A DNA stretch of 64,000 nucleotides from Lagopus muta (taxonomy: Eukaryota > Chordata > Aves > Galliformes > Phasianidae): contig NC_064438.1 in the NCBI RefSeq assembly GCF_023343835.1, forward strand, positions 12,939,077 through 13,003,076, written 5' to 3'. Below the pieces are notes generated by a model. It did no database searches. It was not told where the DNA came from and saw only the letters and a list, made by a program, of their open reading frames with translations. Below, in pieces: positions 27,601-42,600 of this stretch. The position numbers were made by a program, and so were the translations under genes. Within the stretch, counting starts at the first letter, position 1; each line of letters opens with the position of its first letter.

Positions 27601-30600
27601 GGAAATACCAGGAAATCTATTCCACATCATCTTTGAGTGGAGAAGATCTGGATGTGACAACTCTGTGAAGCCCACTGCAATCTGAATTGTTGTATGAAAT
27701 CTCAAAGGATTGGAAAAGGCCATGTAGCACATCATTTTCAAAGGTCTTTGCTTTTGATGAGATTAGAATTTTTATTTTTATGACTTACGCAGTACTGTTA
27801 GCATGAACCAGTCAGTCCCACATGAACACACTTGAACTTCCATCAAATCAAATGCAGTACACTTCAGAGACTTTACTAGGCTTTTTGCAGGAGTGCAGAG
27901 AAAGGAGTGACATTTTTTAAGAGATTATGTGTTTTGCAAAGTACATTACTGAAAAATAGTTTGTGCTAATAGACAGCTTTTCCCATTGGCAGCAGCACAG
28001 AAGTTACTTCCATTTAGTACTAGGGAAGAACTATTGAAGATAATTGTACTGGTATAAAATAAACATGATGTGTGATGTGTCTCTCAAAAGCATGTGAGAA
28101 AACAGTTTATGTTCTGACCTGCAGGGCTGTCCTTGAAGATGATCCATACTGTCGAATGAAGCAAGTTTTGAGGTGGTATCTGTCTGGCTTCTACAAAAAG
28201 CCAAAGGTAAAAGAATGCATGAACTTTGGGTTGTAATGGGCATTGAAATCTTCTGCTGTTGTTGTGTTTCCTTATTGCCTTTCCCTTGGCACTTCAGCTA
28301 TGTTGTTGTTCAGAAGACTTAGACAATTTATTTAAAACTGAAGTTGCATTTGGTTTCACAGTAAATAGTGGATGTGAAATAGTTTTTGGTAACCTAAGAA
28401 CTTTTTCATTGGAGAGTTAGAAGACAAAACTGATTATCAATAGGTAATAAATCCTTAGATGCAGGAGTTTTCATGCCTATGAGTACTTCAGTGCCACGTT
28501 TCCACATCAGTGTTTACCTGCTGCATGTAGTAACAGAAACAATACAGTCTGATCACCTTGTGAGGCTTTGGTCAGGCAATATCAGAGATGAAGACAGTGA
28601 GAAGAGCAGATTAATCCATGGGTTGGGTGAAGAAATTTAGAGCAGAAGAATGTATGTAATAACCAGTTCCTAGGCTTTGATTCTTGTTATAGACTTGATC
28701 TAGAACATAAGGGGGAAAATTACTACATTATTTTGAGGCCATCTTTGTAAAGATGGCTAGCATCTCTTCATTAATAGCAGATTTTGGTTGCTTTCTTTTC
28801 AGGGAATAAAAAAGCCATACAACCCTATTCTTGGCGAGACATTTCGCTGCTGTTGGTTTCATCCTCAGACGAACAGTCACACGTTTTACATAGCAGAACA
28901 GGTGAGTCACTTTATTTGGATGTTCAGGTGCTGCAAGCAGCAGTCCATTTACACCTCCATCCATAGGATCACTCTTCTTATCTCATTCTGAGAGGAAATT
29001 GCAGTTTTGTTTAGACATCCAGAATGGGAAGTGTTAAAAACTAGCTACTGATCTTTTTTCTTTTCAGATTTACTGAGATTAACTTGTACTTTGGCAGGCA
29101 CTCAAGATGGTAAAAGCAGCTGTCCCATCTATAACTTTAGTCTCTTCAGTGGTAGACCTTTCCCATGGAATTCTTCTTCTTTGTTTTCTTATTTGTAAGA
29201 AAATATTGTTATGGGTTGTGTTGCCACTGTCAAAAGGGGCATAAAATAGATAATCAAATCCTATTTTCCTTTATTTCTAAACTGTTTGTAATTATCTTAC
29301 TAGGAATAAATTGAGGTCTTATCTCCATGTCTTTGGAGATAAATGAAGGGCAATACTCAAAATGAAACTGGCCTGACAACACTTAGTATGAGATTTATAG
29401 TTTTAATTAAGGAATTAAGGACTTGTGTGCATTCTTTTTTCCATATTTAATCAAAGCTTCTTGTATGTTCAGTTGGTTTGTTTTGCTTTGTTTTATTCAG
29501 TCGCTGCATCCATGTCAGGGATGTTATTCAGTTGTTCCCCAAAAGTTCTGCACAATCATTTATTGTGTTGAAAATCTGATAGTGTACATTACAGCCTAAA
29601 GTGATCTCAAATGCATAAGGAAAAGAAAATGTAGCATGGAGGAGAAGAGTTGCAGAAGAACTCTGTCTCCCGTATGTAACTTGTCCTTCATGTTAACATT
29701 AGCATGAACAGGGCTCAGAGGAACTTGTTCAGTACTGTGATCTCTGTTTTACACTTTTTCTGGATGTATGCAACACCTCCTGAAGATGCTGCTTAACTTA
29801 CAAAAACTGCTCATCTGTGCCTATGTTTATTTCTTCCAGGTCTCCCATCATCCACCAGTGTCAGCTTTTCACGTCAGCAATAGGAAGGATGGGTTCTGCA
29901 TTACTGGCAGCATTCTAGCTCGATCCAAGTTTTATGGTAAGACATTAATCCTAGGCGCCTTCCAAGTAACATAATTACACTGCTTTTGTTTGTTTTGTTG
30001 TTGTTGTTTTCTTTCCCAATCACTCCTGTGTATGTTGAGAGTTAAGAACAAAAAAGTTTTGGAGCATCTGCTAGGATGCCCTGACTCCCTCTCCTAGCTC
30101 TCTGGGGTTTTCCCCTTTTCTGCCATTTCTGAGAGAAATCACACTAATGTTTGCTTTAAACAAGTGTATCAGATAGGAATCTTGACAGCTTTAAAGAAGT
30201 GCTCTTCCAAAAGCAAAGGTTTATAAGGATGTGTGGACACTTTGCTGTCAAGTTATATTTATACACTCACAGTTGAGGATTTTTATAGCTAGCTGATAAT
30301 CCAGATGATTTTTGCAACAATTGTCTGTATGAATGCTAACTTCTTGATTTATCTAGCTCTCAGATTTCCAAGAGTGGAAACCTCCAGAAGGACAGTACAA
30401 CTATAGGCTTTGAAACAGCATTGCTACGTAAAATAGTTTTCTGTTTAGATGAACACCTTTTATGTACTACCTTTAGCAGTTGTATTTGCTGAAACACTTC
30501 TTAAAAGTCATTTCTGTCTTTCTGGTGAAATTATTTATTTGGAATACTACATATTAGAGAAGTTGTGAGAACAGAAACACTTGAAAGAGTTCTAAAGCAT

Positions 30601-33600
30601 TGGAGCTGCTTTCTTCTATAGTGCATCCCGCAAGTGTCTTACTTAATCTAATGGCCTCTCTGCAACATGAGCTAAATACCAGAGCAAAGGAGAGCTTTGC
30701 AGAGGAGAATTTATTAGAACTGCATGCTTTCTGCTGTAAATGATTTACAGGGTCCTCAGTTATTTGCATCTCATGTTACTTCTTTCATTAGCGTCCTGCA
30801 TTTAAGTGTACATATTTTGCCAGTGTAGGATAAGATGAATGACCGTGTATATCAAGAATTATTTACATAAGTGGTTTTGTTCTTTTAAATTGCAGGTAAC
30901 TCACTTTCTGCATTGCTGGATGGGAAGGCAAAGCTTATGTTTCTAAACAGAGGGGAAGATTACATAATTACAATGCCATATGCCCACTGTAAAGGTAAGT
31001 TATGACTGTTCGAATAGGAAGGAAACAGAAAGAATAACATAGTATTGTGGGGACTAACTTTGCTCTGGCTCTTCTGCCATTTCAAAAACCTCAAATTGCA
31101 GGAATTAGCAGTTCTAGGAAGCAGTTGTTCTGTACATGAGTCACAGGGCTCAGCAGAGGACTGGTGATCCTAACAGAAGTATTTCTGCTTTGTTTGTACA
31201 GAGCTGAGGATGGAATTTGACTTGCTCTAAGTTAGTTTCAACACTACGTAGAAAGTGTAAAATACTCTATATATGCACTGTTGTTGGTAAAGTGTATGTG
31301 AAAAGAGCATTTATTTCGAGGGCATAAAATTCTTCTAATGTTAACGTAGAAATTAATATGTTGTCTGGCTTTTTGAAAATAAAGGATTAAAAATTCCTAA
31401 CTTCACTTCTGCTTTCTTCATTAATCTGTGATATTCCACAGTGCACCAGCTTTCTACATGAGGCTGGGTACTTGTTACTGTGTGTGAAAACAATACTATC
31501 TTGGCTCTACTGAGCATAATGTGCGCTGAAGCCCAAGGGATGGCTGCCAATTGATTCCCTGCTGTAACTTTGCATTTTGAATCATAGAAGCACAGAATAG
31601 CTTGGGTTGGAAGGGAAGTTGAAGCCCAGCCAGTACCAACCCCCCACCGTGGGCAGCACTGACCCTACCAGATTAGGATGCTCAGGGCCCCGTCCAGCCT
31701 TCTTGGAACACCTCCAGGGCTTTTTCCTTAGAAAGTTAGCCTTGGCCGCATTGGAACCAAAGTAATAAAATCACTCCTGTGATTTGATCTAATTTTGCTT
31801 TTTGCATATTTTTCATTCTGCCATGTTGATCTGTAAGCTAATCTTTGTGGCACGTATAGCAACCTGAAAACAGTAACTTCTTTAAATTGTGTTCTCTGTG
31901 AGCTATTCATGTGTGTAAAGTTCTGTTGCTGATTTTTCTTTTTCTACAAATAACCCTCTCAGAAAAAGGTAAGCAGGCATACGAAGGAATGCTCTACACA
32001 ATTGCTAGTCCCCCAGATTCTTCTGAATCCCGTTATAGCTCCTGCATGCCCTAACCACTCTATGAGAAACAGGTAGAGCACAAGCATAAATGAAGTTCCT
32101 GGGCACAACTTTTTAAGATTTGCCCTGTCCCACTTTCAAGTTGCCACGCAGGCTCTGTCAGTACCTTTGAGCCAAGCTGTTTCCTAGCTGATGTAATAAA
32201 TGGGGAATATGGACTCAGGGAGGTTTCCTTGTCCCTAGAGTAAATGCTCATTTCCTAGAAACTTTAGTTCCTGTTAAGTTTAAAAACTTAAAACCAAGTA
32301 GCAAATGTCACAACACATCAGTGAGATCCGGTTTGAGTTCAGAAAGCAGATCATTTCAACTGAGGCCTTTCATAGTTGTTTTTTTTTTCTTTCAGGAATT
32401 TTGTATGGCACCATGACAATGGAGCTTGGAGGAAAAGTTACCATTGACTGTGAGAAAACTAACCACAGGGCAGAACTGGAATTCAAGCTTAAGGTGAGAG
32501 ACATCTTGACCTCCTTTTGAATGGGTCTGCCCCTGTACACCAGGCAAGATTTGGCCACACACACCCCATTATTTCTGCCCCACAAATGCATGTATCCTCC
32601 AAGGGGTATCCTATGCAGAGAGGAGACATAATCACTCAGTAAGTCATGTCTACTACAGTTTGGTGGTGATTAAGCCTGAGTTATACACTATCTGTTCACT
32701 ACCAGCTGACTGGCTACTGGTCAGATGCTTCTGATGGTCCGGCAATGACAATGTGGCTTCTGTTTTGAAAGGTGCAATTATTTTTGGTTACTAAATAATG
32801 TGAGATGTGCAAGCTATTTTGAGGCAAGTCAGGATGTGGATCTTCAGTGTAACTCTCCAGTAACTGTCACATTCATACTCATACCTAGCAGGTGTTAAAA
32901 TTAAGTGTACAAGGCTACAGAAACTTGCCTTGATGATAAGGGAAGAGCCCATTTTTGGCATCTGATTTTGAGAGGCTGTCATGCTGAAGTTGAACTGTTG
33001 TTGCCTTATGCTGAATTATTCACATAGCAGTTCTCTCCCCTAGAAAGCAATCTATCATATGCAGATAAAATGGAGATGTGTTTAGGTATTTCTTTAGTTA
33101 CTTGTGTTGAAACTTGGGAGAGAAAGTTAGGACATCTTTTCTTGGATAGCTAACTTACTTTCTAAGAAGCATCTGTTTCCCTTCTGTTCCAGCTGTTTCT
33201 TGCCTGTGCATAAAATGAAACATGGCAAACTGGGAGCCTGCATGACTTTATAGTTGCAGCATTAGCTGACATAAATGTGGGAAATTTGGAGAGGTAGGGA
33301 TTTTGGGGGGAGCATAAAAAATTATGCAGAAGCATTATTGAACATAGCAGCTAAAATGCCTGACGTAGGGGGCAGGAATGGAAGAACTGGTCACAGGATC
33401 ACTGCGGTTTCCTGTGCTTGGCAGGCAGGAGATGAGGGGAATTTTCCATTGTTCTGAGAATCTTTTCCTTGACTCTGGAAATACCCTTTTTGTTGTTGTG
33501 GTGGTTTTCTTTGTTTTTTTTTCTGTTTGTTTGTTTGTTTGTTTGTTTGAAACTGCTGGGCTTCTTTGCACTGGAGACTTAACACAAATGAAACTATCTG

Positions 33601-36600
33601 TAGTGGCCCACTGCTGTTGCTTTCCCATAAGCAGGAAAAGTCACTCCTGCTTCTCCTTTTCTGCAAGTAAAGTGATGCAAACTGTAATGTGATTCTGGAT
33701 GATAGGAAAAACTTGGCTGTATACATACATCATGATATCTAGTTGACATAAACCTACTTGCAATGAAGGTGGTGCCTTGCACTGCTGAATGTTAATGTAC
33801 TAGAAGACTTATCTCCCTTCCTGCAGTTCACACAGTGATTTTGGTTATGCAGGCAGAAGAAGGGTGCAGTGCTAGATTGTCTAAATCCGTGTTAGGATCC
33901 ATTCTGTTTTTCTGTGGGTTGCACTTTTCCTTCCCCACTACTGAATAACTGTCTTTGCCTCCCTTTCATTCTCACCAAACTGATGGTATTTTTTCTTTTC
34001 TCCCCTGACAGCCTTTCTTTGGTGGCAGCACAAGCATTAATCAAATCTCTGGGAAGATTAAATCAGGAGAAGAAGTGTTAGCAAGTCTCGATGGACACTG
34101 GGTAACACAGATAATCAAAGTTTCTGGCAGTTTAAATGCATGTGGCAGCAGGATGTGTGGGAGGGCTGGCAGCATTTGGCAGGCTCCCAGCCTCAGAGAA
34201 GAGCCTAGAGAGGGCTAAATTCTGCCTCCCCACACCATCCTCAGGGAGCACAGGCATACCGAACTTTCTAGTCCTCACCTCTCAAGGTCATTTATGCTTC
34301 CATAGTCCCAACCACCTGCAGTGGAGGTAACATTTGCGCTTCCAGATCCTGGACCAAAGCTGAGACCTGTGAGGAGCATTTCCATTGAAGCCAGTGGTTC
34401 TGTATTTAGGGTCCCAGGCCTAGGACAGGCCCTGATGGCAGTACACAAAAGAAGGGAGATTTTTGGCCTTCAAGTGATTGTGAAAGTCATGAAGCTTCTT
34501 TTTGCCTTATGTTCAGTACTTCCCTAGCTATAACAGTGTCAAGAAAGAGTTTCATGGGTTTTAAAATTATTTATTTTCACAAGTCTTTATGGTAGGAGAC
34601 TGTTATTTCTCTGTTGATAAGATAAAGGACCAAAACAGATTAAGATGTGTCTATGTGTATGGACAATTCAAACCAGCAAACCAGCCAGCACCTTTGAACA
34701 CTGACATCCACAAGCACACCAGTCAAAGGCATCCTTAAGCTGAAGTCCATCAGTAATAATGTTGCATGGTATAGACTGAAGCTTCAGTTCGTACCTCCTG
34801 GCAACTGAGACAGAAGCCCTAGCTTTGGGTTTACTTATGTATTTACCTCAGTTACATCTTTGGGTTTACTTATGTATTTATCTCAGCTACGTCTAGGCAC
34901 CTACATTTTCATTACAGTTGACCTATTGTCCTTTTTCAGTCCTTAGAAATTGTTACTTCTGAGACAACATTTATCTCTCTCTGATGTATGCATTTAAAAT
35001 AGGTGAAGTGTGCCTGAGTAAAGCCTTTTTTTATAGCGAGGACTACAGTGTAGCCATTGGTCGAGTAGTTTTCTAGAATCACAGCTGGACTCCTTTCCCC
35101 TAGCAATCTCCCTTTTTGCATAAAAAGCTGATGACTATTTGAAATTAGGGAGGTTTGTCCTTTCAGTTTGTGCACGAGGATGTTGGCTTCGTGTATCTTG
35201 GTAGCTTTTCCATTCTAAGCTAACTTTCCTGCCAGGTGAGATTTGGCAATTGTGAGTTCTGCTAGCCCCGTTGTCTTCAATGGGTCCTCTGAACACCACG
35301 TACAAGAGCATGTAATTGAGTGGCTTTCCTGGGGAACCAAGCCACAGGATTACACGCTGCTTCCTGCCTTCTGTGGTTGATTTTTATCAGTGAGAAAATA
35401 ATTTATTCCTCCCTTTCTCTTTGTGCTAGTTGCTTATGGTGCACAAAATTAGAATGACACATGGAAGAAATTAAATAGCTTTGAAAGAGTGCCTCCATAA
35501 GCTACAATTTGGAGTTGCATGCTGTGAATAAGGGTAGCTGCCGTGCAGCAGTACGGATGTGGTTTGTTCTGCTTCTTCCCTGCTGAGAGTGCTCATCTAC
35601 TCTCCTGAGTTCTACAGGCTTTTCTCTGGTATTGTTCAGTTTCCTGATAGAGACCCTCTCAGATAAAAAACTAATTCTTTGCCTCAGGCCTTGAAAACCC
35701 ACTTGAATAAAGAAGGGAAGCCAATTACACGAGAGTCAAAGTAGCAGGTGAGGGCTTTCATGTGTCACCTACAGGTGCTCCTAACACATTTGATAGTGCC
35801 TGGCTCCTCCCACACACAGCTGGAGGGTTTTTGGGGACCTGAGACTGTCCTAGAATTGGTGCTTCAGGACATGGCAGAGTGTACAATCAATGAATATACA
35901 GATGATCTAGTATATCCAGGAGTTTGGCTGATGTAATTATTATACTAGAGTAGGAAAGAAGGACAGTCATCCTATCTTGAGCTCACATGGTAAACTCCAG
36001 TGGAGTGGATCTCCAGAACAGATCCTTCCCTCCTGGCAGTCAGCTCTTAAATGGGTCTAGGAGAGGTAGAGCCAGGCTCCACCCCTTCCTGCAGCACAGG
36101 AGAATTGCCTTCACCTGTGCTCCCAGGGCTGACTCATTGCTCAGCTCAGGTGATCAATCAGAGGTTCAGGCTGTGATTCAGCAGCCCCGTATAGCAGAGG
36201 AAGTCCTGAAGGAGACTTTGAGGAGGGATGAGAATCCCTCAGGTTTGAAGGAGTTTTGTGGTAGAAGGCATGAGAAATAGGACTTTAAAAAACTAAGATG
36301 TGCATTGGGGACTGTGGCAGGGGAAGAAACACAGCAGCTGGAATGCAAGGAAATTAGGCTAAGCAAATAGCAATGACCAAAGTAAGGTCTGTGTGATACT
36401 CTTACCATGGCCAGGCAGCTGAATAGCACCAATATATGTATGCTGTTCAGCAGTGCTTAAGTCACTTGTAGTCAGCATTGTGCTGTTCACTGTATGTTCT
36501 GTAAACTACCCAGTCTGGCTTTGTGATATTAGTGTGTCTGTGAGCAAAGCTAGAAAGAGGCTTAAGTCTAAGGAGAGACACAGCAAGGTAGTCTGGCGAG

Positions 36601-39600
36601 CCTCAGGTTGGAGAAGTGTTGCTTAATGGTTACCAAGTAAAGTGACAAGGAACAGGGATGAAAGACCAGAATCATTTTGTGAAGTACTAAATGAAATTCA
36701 CCAGCTATATTAAAAAAAAAAAAAAAACAAAAAAGCTGGCTAAGCTTAAAAAAAAAAATAATGTGAAGAAGTAACTCAGATTTAGCTGCTCTTTCTAGAA
36801 AAGATGGTATTTCAGTCATCTTTGTATGAGATTTCAGCGATGAAAAATAGAAAGATTGGAGAAGGAGATGGGAGCTTGTTGATATATCTAGGGAAGAAGC
36901 AGGGAAAGGATAACGCATCAGGGCTTTTGTATGTAGCCTTTTCTGGGCACAAGATTGACAAAAGGAACCTGGTTTCTTTCTAGCTCTCCTCCAGTTAATT
37001 CAGCCAGTGTTTCAGGAAATGCCTCTCCTCACTCATTTTAGAAACTTTCAGGAAATGACAAGTGAGATCTAATAGAAGAGAGGAGGGGGAAAAAGCTCTC
37101 TAACCAAGTCCTGTTCCTGACCATTGTGCAGAAGCTGCTTCCATTTGATATTATTATTTTCTGTCTTGTGTTTCTCACTGTCATTAACCTTTTCACCTAT
37201 TTTTTTCTTCTCAGGATGGGGAAGTACATATAAATGAGTTGAAAAATGGGAATGCAGAAGTGTTCTGGAACCCAACTAGTGAAGTACGAAAACAGAGGCT
37301 GAAGCGCCATATTGTGTTATTTGAGGAGCAGACTGACTTTGAGTCAGAAAGGTAAGAAGCCCTGGGTGTGTCTCACTGCCACTTCCTCAGAAAGCAGAGG
37401 AACTCAGCAGGGACTACAAAGGCTCTGATTCCTCAACGCAATACAGAAATGCAATACAGAAACTTAAATCTGCCTGCATATGTTATTACCCAGCTACCTG
37501 TTTTGCTCCAGTCTATTAACTCTAAGTATTTCTGTGAAGTATAGCTCTGAAATAACCAGGAAACTGAACCTAGAAATGGTGAAAGCTACGTTCTGTCTGC
37601 TGAAATAATAACTCTTCCTGGAGTCTCTTAGAACCAATGGAACATAATGTGAAAGGGCAATATGTCAACATGGGATCAGTTGTCTTGTTAGGAAGGGTTG
37701 TTTCAACCACACGCTCTTAAACTAATTGTAGGAATCGAAGATGATCAGGAGACTGGAGCACCTCCCCTACAAAGAGGAGCTGAGGGAGCTGGGCTTGTTC
37801 AGCCTGGAGAAAAGAAGGCTGCGGGCTGACCTCATTGCAGCCTTTCAGTACCTAAAGGGAGCCTACAAATAGGAAGGGAATCAACTCTTTGAAAGGGTTG
37901 ATAACTGCAGGACAAGCTATGGTTTTAAGTTGAGGGAGGGAAGATTTAGGTTGGATGTCAGGGGGAAATTCTTTACAGAGAGAGTGGTGAGGTGCTGGAA
38001 CAGGCTGCCCAGAGAGGCTGTGGATGCCCCGTCCCTGGAGGTGTTTGAGGCCAGGTTGGATGGGGCCCTGGGCAGCCTGGTCTAGTATTAAATGGGGAGG
38101 TTGGTGGCCTTGCATGTGGCAGGGAGGTTGGAGATTCATGATCCTTGAGGTTCCTTCCAACCCTGGCCATTATGTGAATCACGTAGAAAGTCCTGGAATG
38201 AGCAGAGCAGTAGTTTGAAGCACAGAACAGGGTTTTATGAGAGTATAAAAATAAAAAGATATTTAACTGTGTCTCATTATCTCAGCTGAGATCTCAAATT
38301 CTGTACCAGATGTTTTAAGGTAATCTAGGTTACCTGAGAATGCAGTCTTGGCGTATGGCTTAGGAAATGGAAGAAGTAACTGCCTGATGCAGCAGGCTAC
38401 AGAGCATCCCTGAGCTAGTTCTTGGGGAAGAACAGATAAGTTGACATCATGTGGCACTGCATTCAAACCAGCTAACTCTTCTACCTCATACCCCAATCCA
38501 GCACATGCAATTTGCTTCCTGGCTCTGCAGATTGACCACTTGCCTGTGGACTTCTAATTTCTGTGTTGCATCACATCACATTAAGATGATTTCCTTTTTC
38601 ATGGTAGAAAATGAGACCAAGTGCAAATAAACACATGTGAGCATTTAGTTTCATTTGGACAGCAGTGAGCATTATGGGCAATAAAGTCAAAGTTTGTAAT
38701 TTACACTAGTGCAATTGCCTTTATTGAAGATTAGACTGGAGCAGATTTGTTGTTAAATTTCTGATAAGGATTCTTTTATGAGAGAAATCTTAGCTGCAGG
38801 GATTGAAAAATCTCCATTTCTTTAATTCCATAGGTACCATTTGACTCCCTTTGCTAGAGCGGAGATTAACAGTGGCACATGCATCCAAGGGCAGAAGGCA
38901 GAAAGGAAAACTTTGAAAATCTCTATCAGACATTCCACAGAATTCCCAATTTTGTTGGCATGTGCGTGCATAAATTACCGTCTGATTGAGGTTATGTTCC
39001 GCCTGAATTGCACAGTCTTTCCTGCAGTGCTGACAATCATCTATTTTCACATACATTCAAGAATCCCTGAAGCACATGCCAATATGCAGCTCACCTCGAT
39101 GAGCCTCGTTGTCTGACATGTACAACTCTTGATGGAGTAATTTCCCTTTGTCCAGTGATACTATTTGCATCCTTCTGGAGTTCTTCAGTGCGAGGACCTA
39201 CTCTTTAAACTGCTGCATTCCTGAGAGCTAGCTTTATGCCACCATATTATTTTCTCAAATCACTATTCTTGTTCTTCCCGCCCCCACCTTCGTCACTCTG
39301 AGCTTAAATTTAGTTTCCTTCCTTTCTTTCTCTGAGCAAAGATTCATACACAAGAAATTTGGAATGATGTGCCGAGGCAAGAACGTGTCCCTCTGCTTTC
39401 AGTTGATCATCTAAATGGCTCCTTGCTTTAGAAGTGTTGTGTTCGTATACTGTGATAGAAATACAATGAAATAATCAGTATCCCTTTTAAATTAGGAGCC
39501 TCATGGCAAGCTTCAAATGAAATGCAGCAGTGCGTTCAGCTTCTAAAGATAGAGATGGTGTTTTGTAGAGCTGAAACAGCCTGGGTCTCTGATCCCTATT

Positions 39601-42600
39601 CTAATCAGTAAGTCACCCAGTACTGTCCTGGAAGAACTAAGATTATATCAGAAGTATTTCCAACCTTAAATGAAGGTTAGAATGTTTAATGAAGGTTAGA
39701 GAAATTGTAGAGAGGACTATCACATCTTGGCTACAGTGAAAAGGTGGTAATTTTTCTCTAGATCCCCTCCTCAAGACAGAGGCTCAGTGAGATGTAATGT
39801 GGCAGAACCACTATTTTCTGGCAGCAAACAGAAGTATGAGTGAAAGTCTGTGTTCATGCTTTTCATTTGCAAGCATAAGCATGTGTCCATTCCTTCTCAA
39901 ATCAGCTTCTGACAAATCTGCCTGCTATTCCTGTATTGAAATACAACATTGCACATGCAGCAGCAAACCTTGCACGTAAATTCATCTTCCACTGCCTCCA
40001 AATTTTAAATATAAAGCCTGTGTTTTGGAGAGAGATATTAATGCAAAGGTTTCTAGTAATGTTATTTGAGGGAAAATTCCCCTGATCATTATATACAGCA
40101 TTCACTGTTGCTATTTTCATAACATTCATTTAATTTGCAAGCCAATCCTGTTGCAGTTCCTCTGGAGGACTAATAGACCAGAAAAGTGTCTGCTCTAGAT
40201 TTCCAGCTGGCACAATAAAGTGCTGTTTCTAAAGCAGTTTAACTTGTTTCCTTGTTTATTTGTAGGCTTTGGCAGCACGTTACGAGTGCAATAAACAAAG
40301 GTGATCAACACAAGGCAACACAGGAAAAATTTGTGCTGGAGGAGGAGCAGAGGAATGCTGCCCGGGAGCGAAGAGAGAATGGCACGGAATGGAAACCGCT
40401 GCTCTTCCAGCATGATTCCACAACTAATGAATGGCGCTACAAATACGAGGAGTGAGTGGTGGTGGGACAGGGGGTCACAAACAGAACTCTCTGCTCGGGT
40501 TCCCAGGGCTGCAAGTGAGATCACAGACCTATAATTTGGTCCTGCCATTCCCCAAACTGTACCTGGGGTTTGTGCTCTCTGAGCTCTGTTGGATGCGTAT
40601 TTCTGATACAAATTGGGAACAGCTGGAATTGGTGGATTGGCAATGGAAAATCATCTGTGCCATTGGCAGAAATATATATTGCTGCAATCAAATGTGGAAT
40701 CATTTAGAAAAGTTTTTCTGCACTGTGCAAGTACAGTTCATAACTGTGCTCTCCTCCCAAGCTATGAAGGGCGAAGCCTCTGGTGACTCATTCATTTCTA
40801 GGAGCTGTGTATGTAGAGAATTATCTGCTACTCCACACCCAGCATCTGTGGCAACTCTTGTTACTGTCTGGGATGAATTTATCCCATAGCGCATGTGGAG
40901 TTTGTGTGTTGCTCTTAATATTCCTTGTGCTATTCTTCCTTTTCTGATATTCTTTCTTTTGGTATTGAAAGTTTAAGACCTTGGGATCCTTTGAATGATA
41001 TTGCCCAATTTGAGAAGAATGGGATACTGCAGACCATGGAAAGACATTTATCTACAAGGATGTCAAACCATAAAACAACATGCATAAACAATCAAATTAC
41101 GCGGCACAAGGTAAGAAGCTTGCTTGGGGAAATATTTTTTTAATTGTGTAGATAACCAGCCCTTGTCTGCAGCATTTGCATTTGCATTCAATCTAAGCAC
41201 AGCACAGATTGAAAGGTTTGTTTTGTGCAGATACAGCTTGCCACTCTAGACCTGCAGTATTATACAACCGTTAACTAAGTACAGTTCTTGCTTGACACAT
41301 CCTATTTCTTCTGGCATTTTTTCCACACATTGTTACTGACAATGACTCTTATGTTGGGTTTCGTGTGTGACTCAGCTGAGCTTCTAAAGCAGAGAACTTC
41401 CCACAGTAAGGATATGGCCAAGGTACTGGAGTGCACAGCTGCTCCTGCAGTTTAAGTTTTGGACTTGGCCGTTTGCCTTTATCACTTGTGCACTCTTAGA
41501 CAGGACAAGAAACCTGTGATCACCATTTATATTAAGTAAGGATGATACCATTGCTTTCTTCTTCGGAGTAATCTGTTTTCTTTCTATTCATGTATAATGT
41601 TAATTATTCAGTTATAAAATATTTTGGAAATGTTGAACTGCTGAACTAGCAAGATGTTAATCCATGTTACACTGAAGAACTTGTGTCTTATTTGGAAAAT
41701 GCATTGAAATACACTGAAATGGGAACGTCTCTGAAACAGCGGGAAAGTTGAGGTTCATAAGGTTCACAATTGCTTTTCAGACCCTCAAGCAAGAAGTGTT
41801 AGGAAACAATGGGTTTGATTTATCCATTCAAGAAACATGGAGGAACTTTTAATCTACTTGAAGAAATCAAGCATAAAAGTTCTGTGGTTTTTAAATCCTT
41901 CAGACAATTCCTGAAAAATCATTCCTTGAAAATTTGGTTTTAAGTTTTTCTTTTCATCCTTTCTCTTACGGATCTAGTTGGTGGGTACACATGTCAGCAA
42001 AATTCACCACTACTATCTGTCAGTTACAGCTAGGACAAGAATTGTTTGTGTGAGTTTATGAAGGTTTTTATCATTAGAGGAAGTGCTTCTGTGTGGAGCA
42101 TGCTTGTAATACCCTTAACCAGCTTGTAATATCCTTAACTAGCTGACAGAAGTCCAACTACCAGGAGCTGCTGAAAAAGCCATCAAACTTGGCAATCTCA
42201 GAGATATTCCCCAGCACCTTGAGTTATACCATTTAAAACCAAACAGAAGTGTTCAATTTGGTCGTGACTGTGTCTCTTTTAATTGCTGTTTTATCCAGAG
42301 ATCTACCAAAGACTGCAGACGTCGTAAAACCAGTGATCAGCCATCCAACCACAGCCAGAATACAGAGAGCAGCTGTTCAACACCGGAGTCTGTACAAGAG
42401 CTGTCAGATGATGATGGCAAGTATCTAGGTATCAGTGGGTCAAACTTTCATGTTCTTCTTCCTTTGGTGTCTTATTCCTTGAGCCAGCTCTTGAACATTT
42501 TCCAACCTGGTTAACAATGCAGATCCATAGCCCACAGGCAAACACGGAGAATGTTCTGCTGTTGTGTTTTCCTTATGCACATCTACTCCTCTTCCTGCCT

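Larger units (their letters stand above)
34102..37214 (+). other. OSBPL5: OSBPL5 intron, 3.1 kb
   Basis: It contains a 35-bp tandem duplication, a poly(A) run and an unusually GC-richer block near 35740-36430 that I could not assign to a repeat family. No exon matching ORP5 is missing between the flanking exons. Confidence 0.7.

Noticed and set aside
35748..35936. A YTDDL string resembling the YxDD motif of reverse transcriptases
   Set aside because: The open frame is only 62 codons, the surrounding residues do not match any reverse transcriptase motif order, and no LTR or other retroelement part is next to it.
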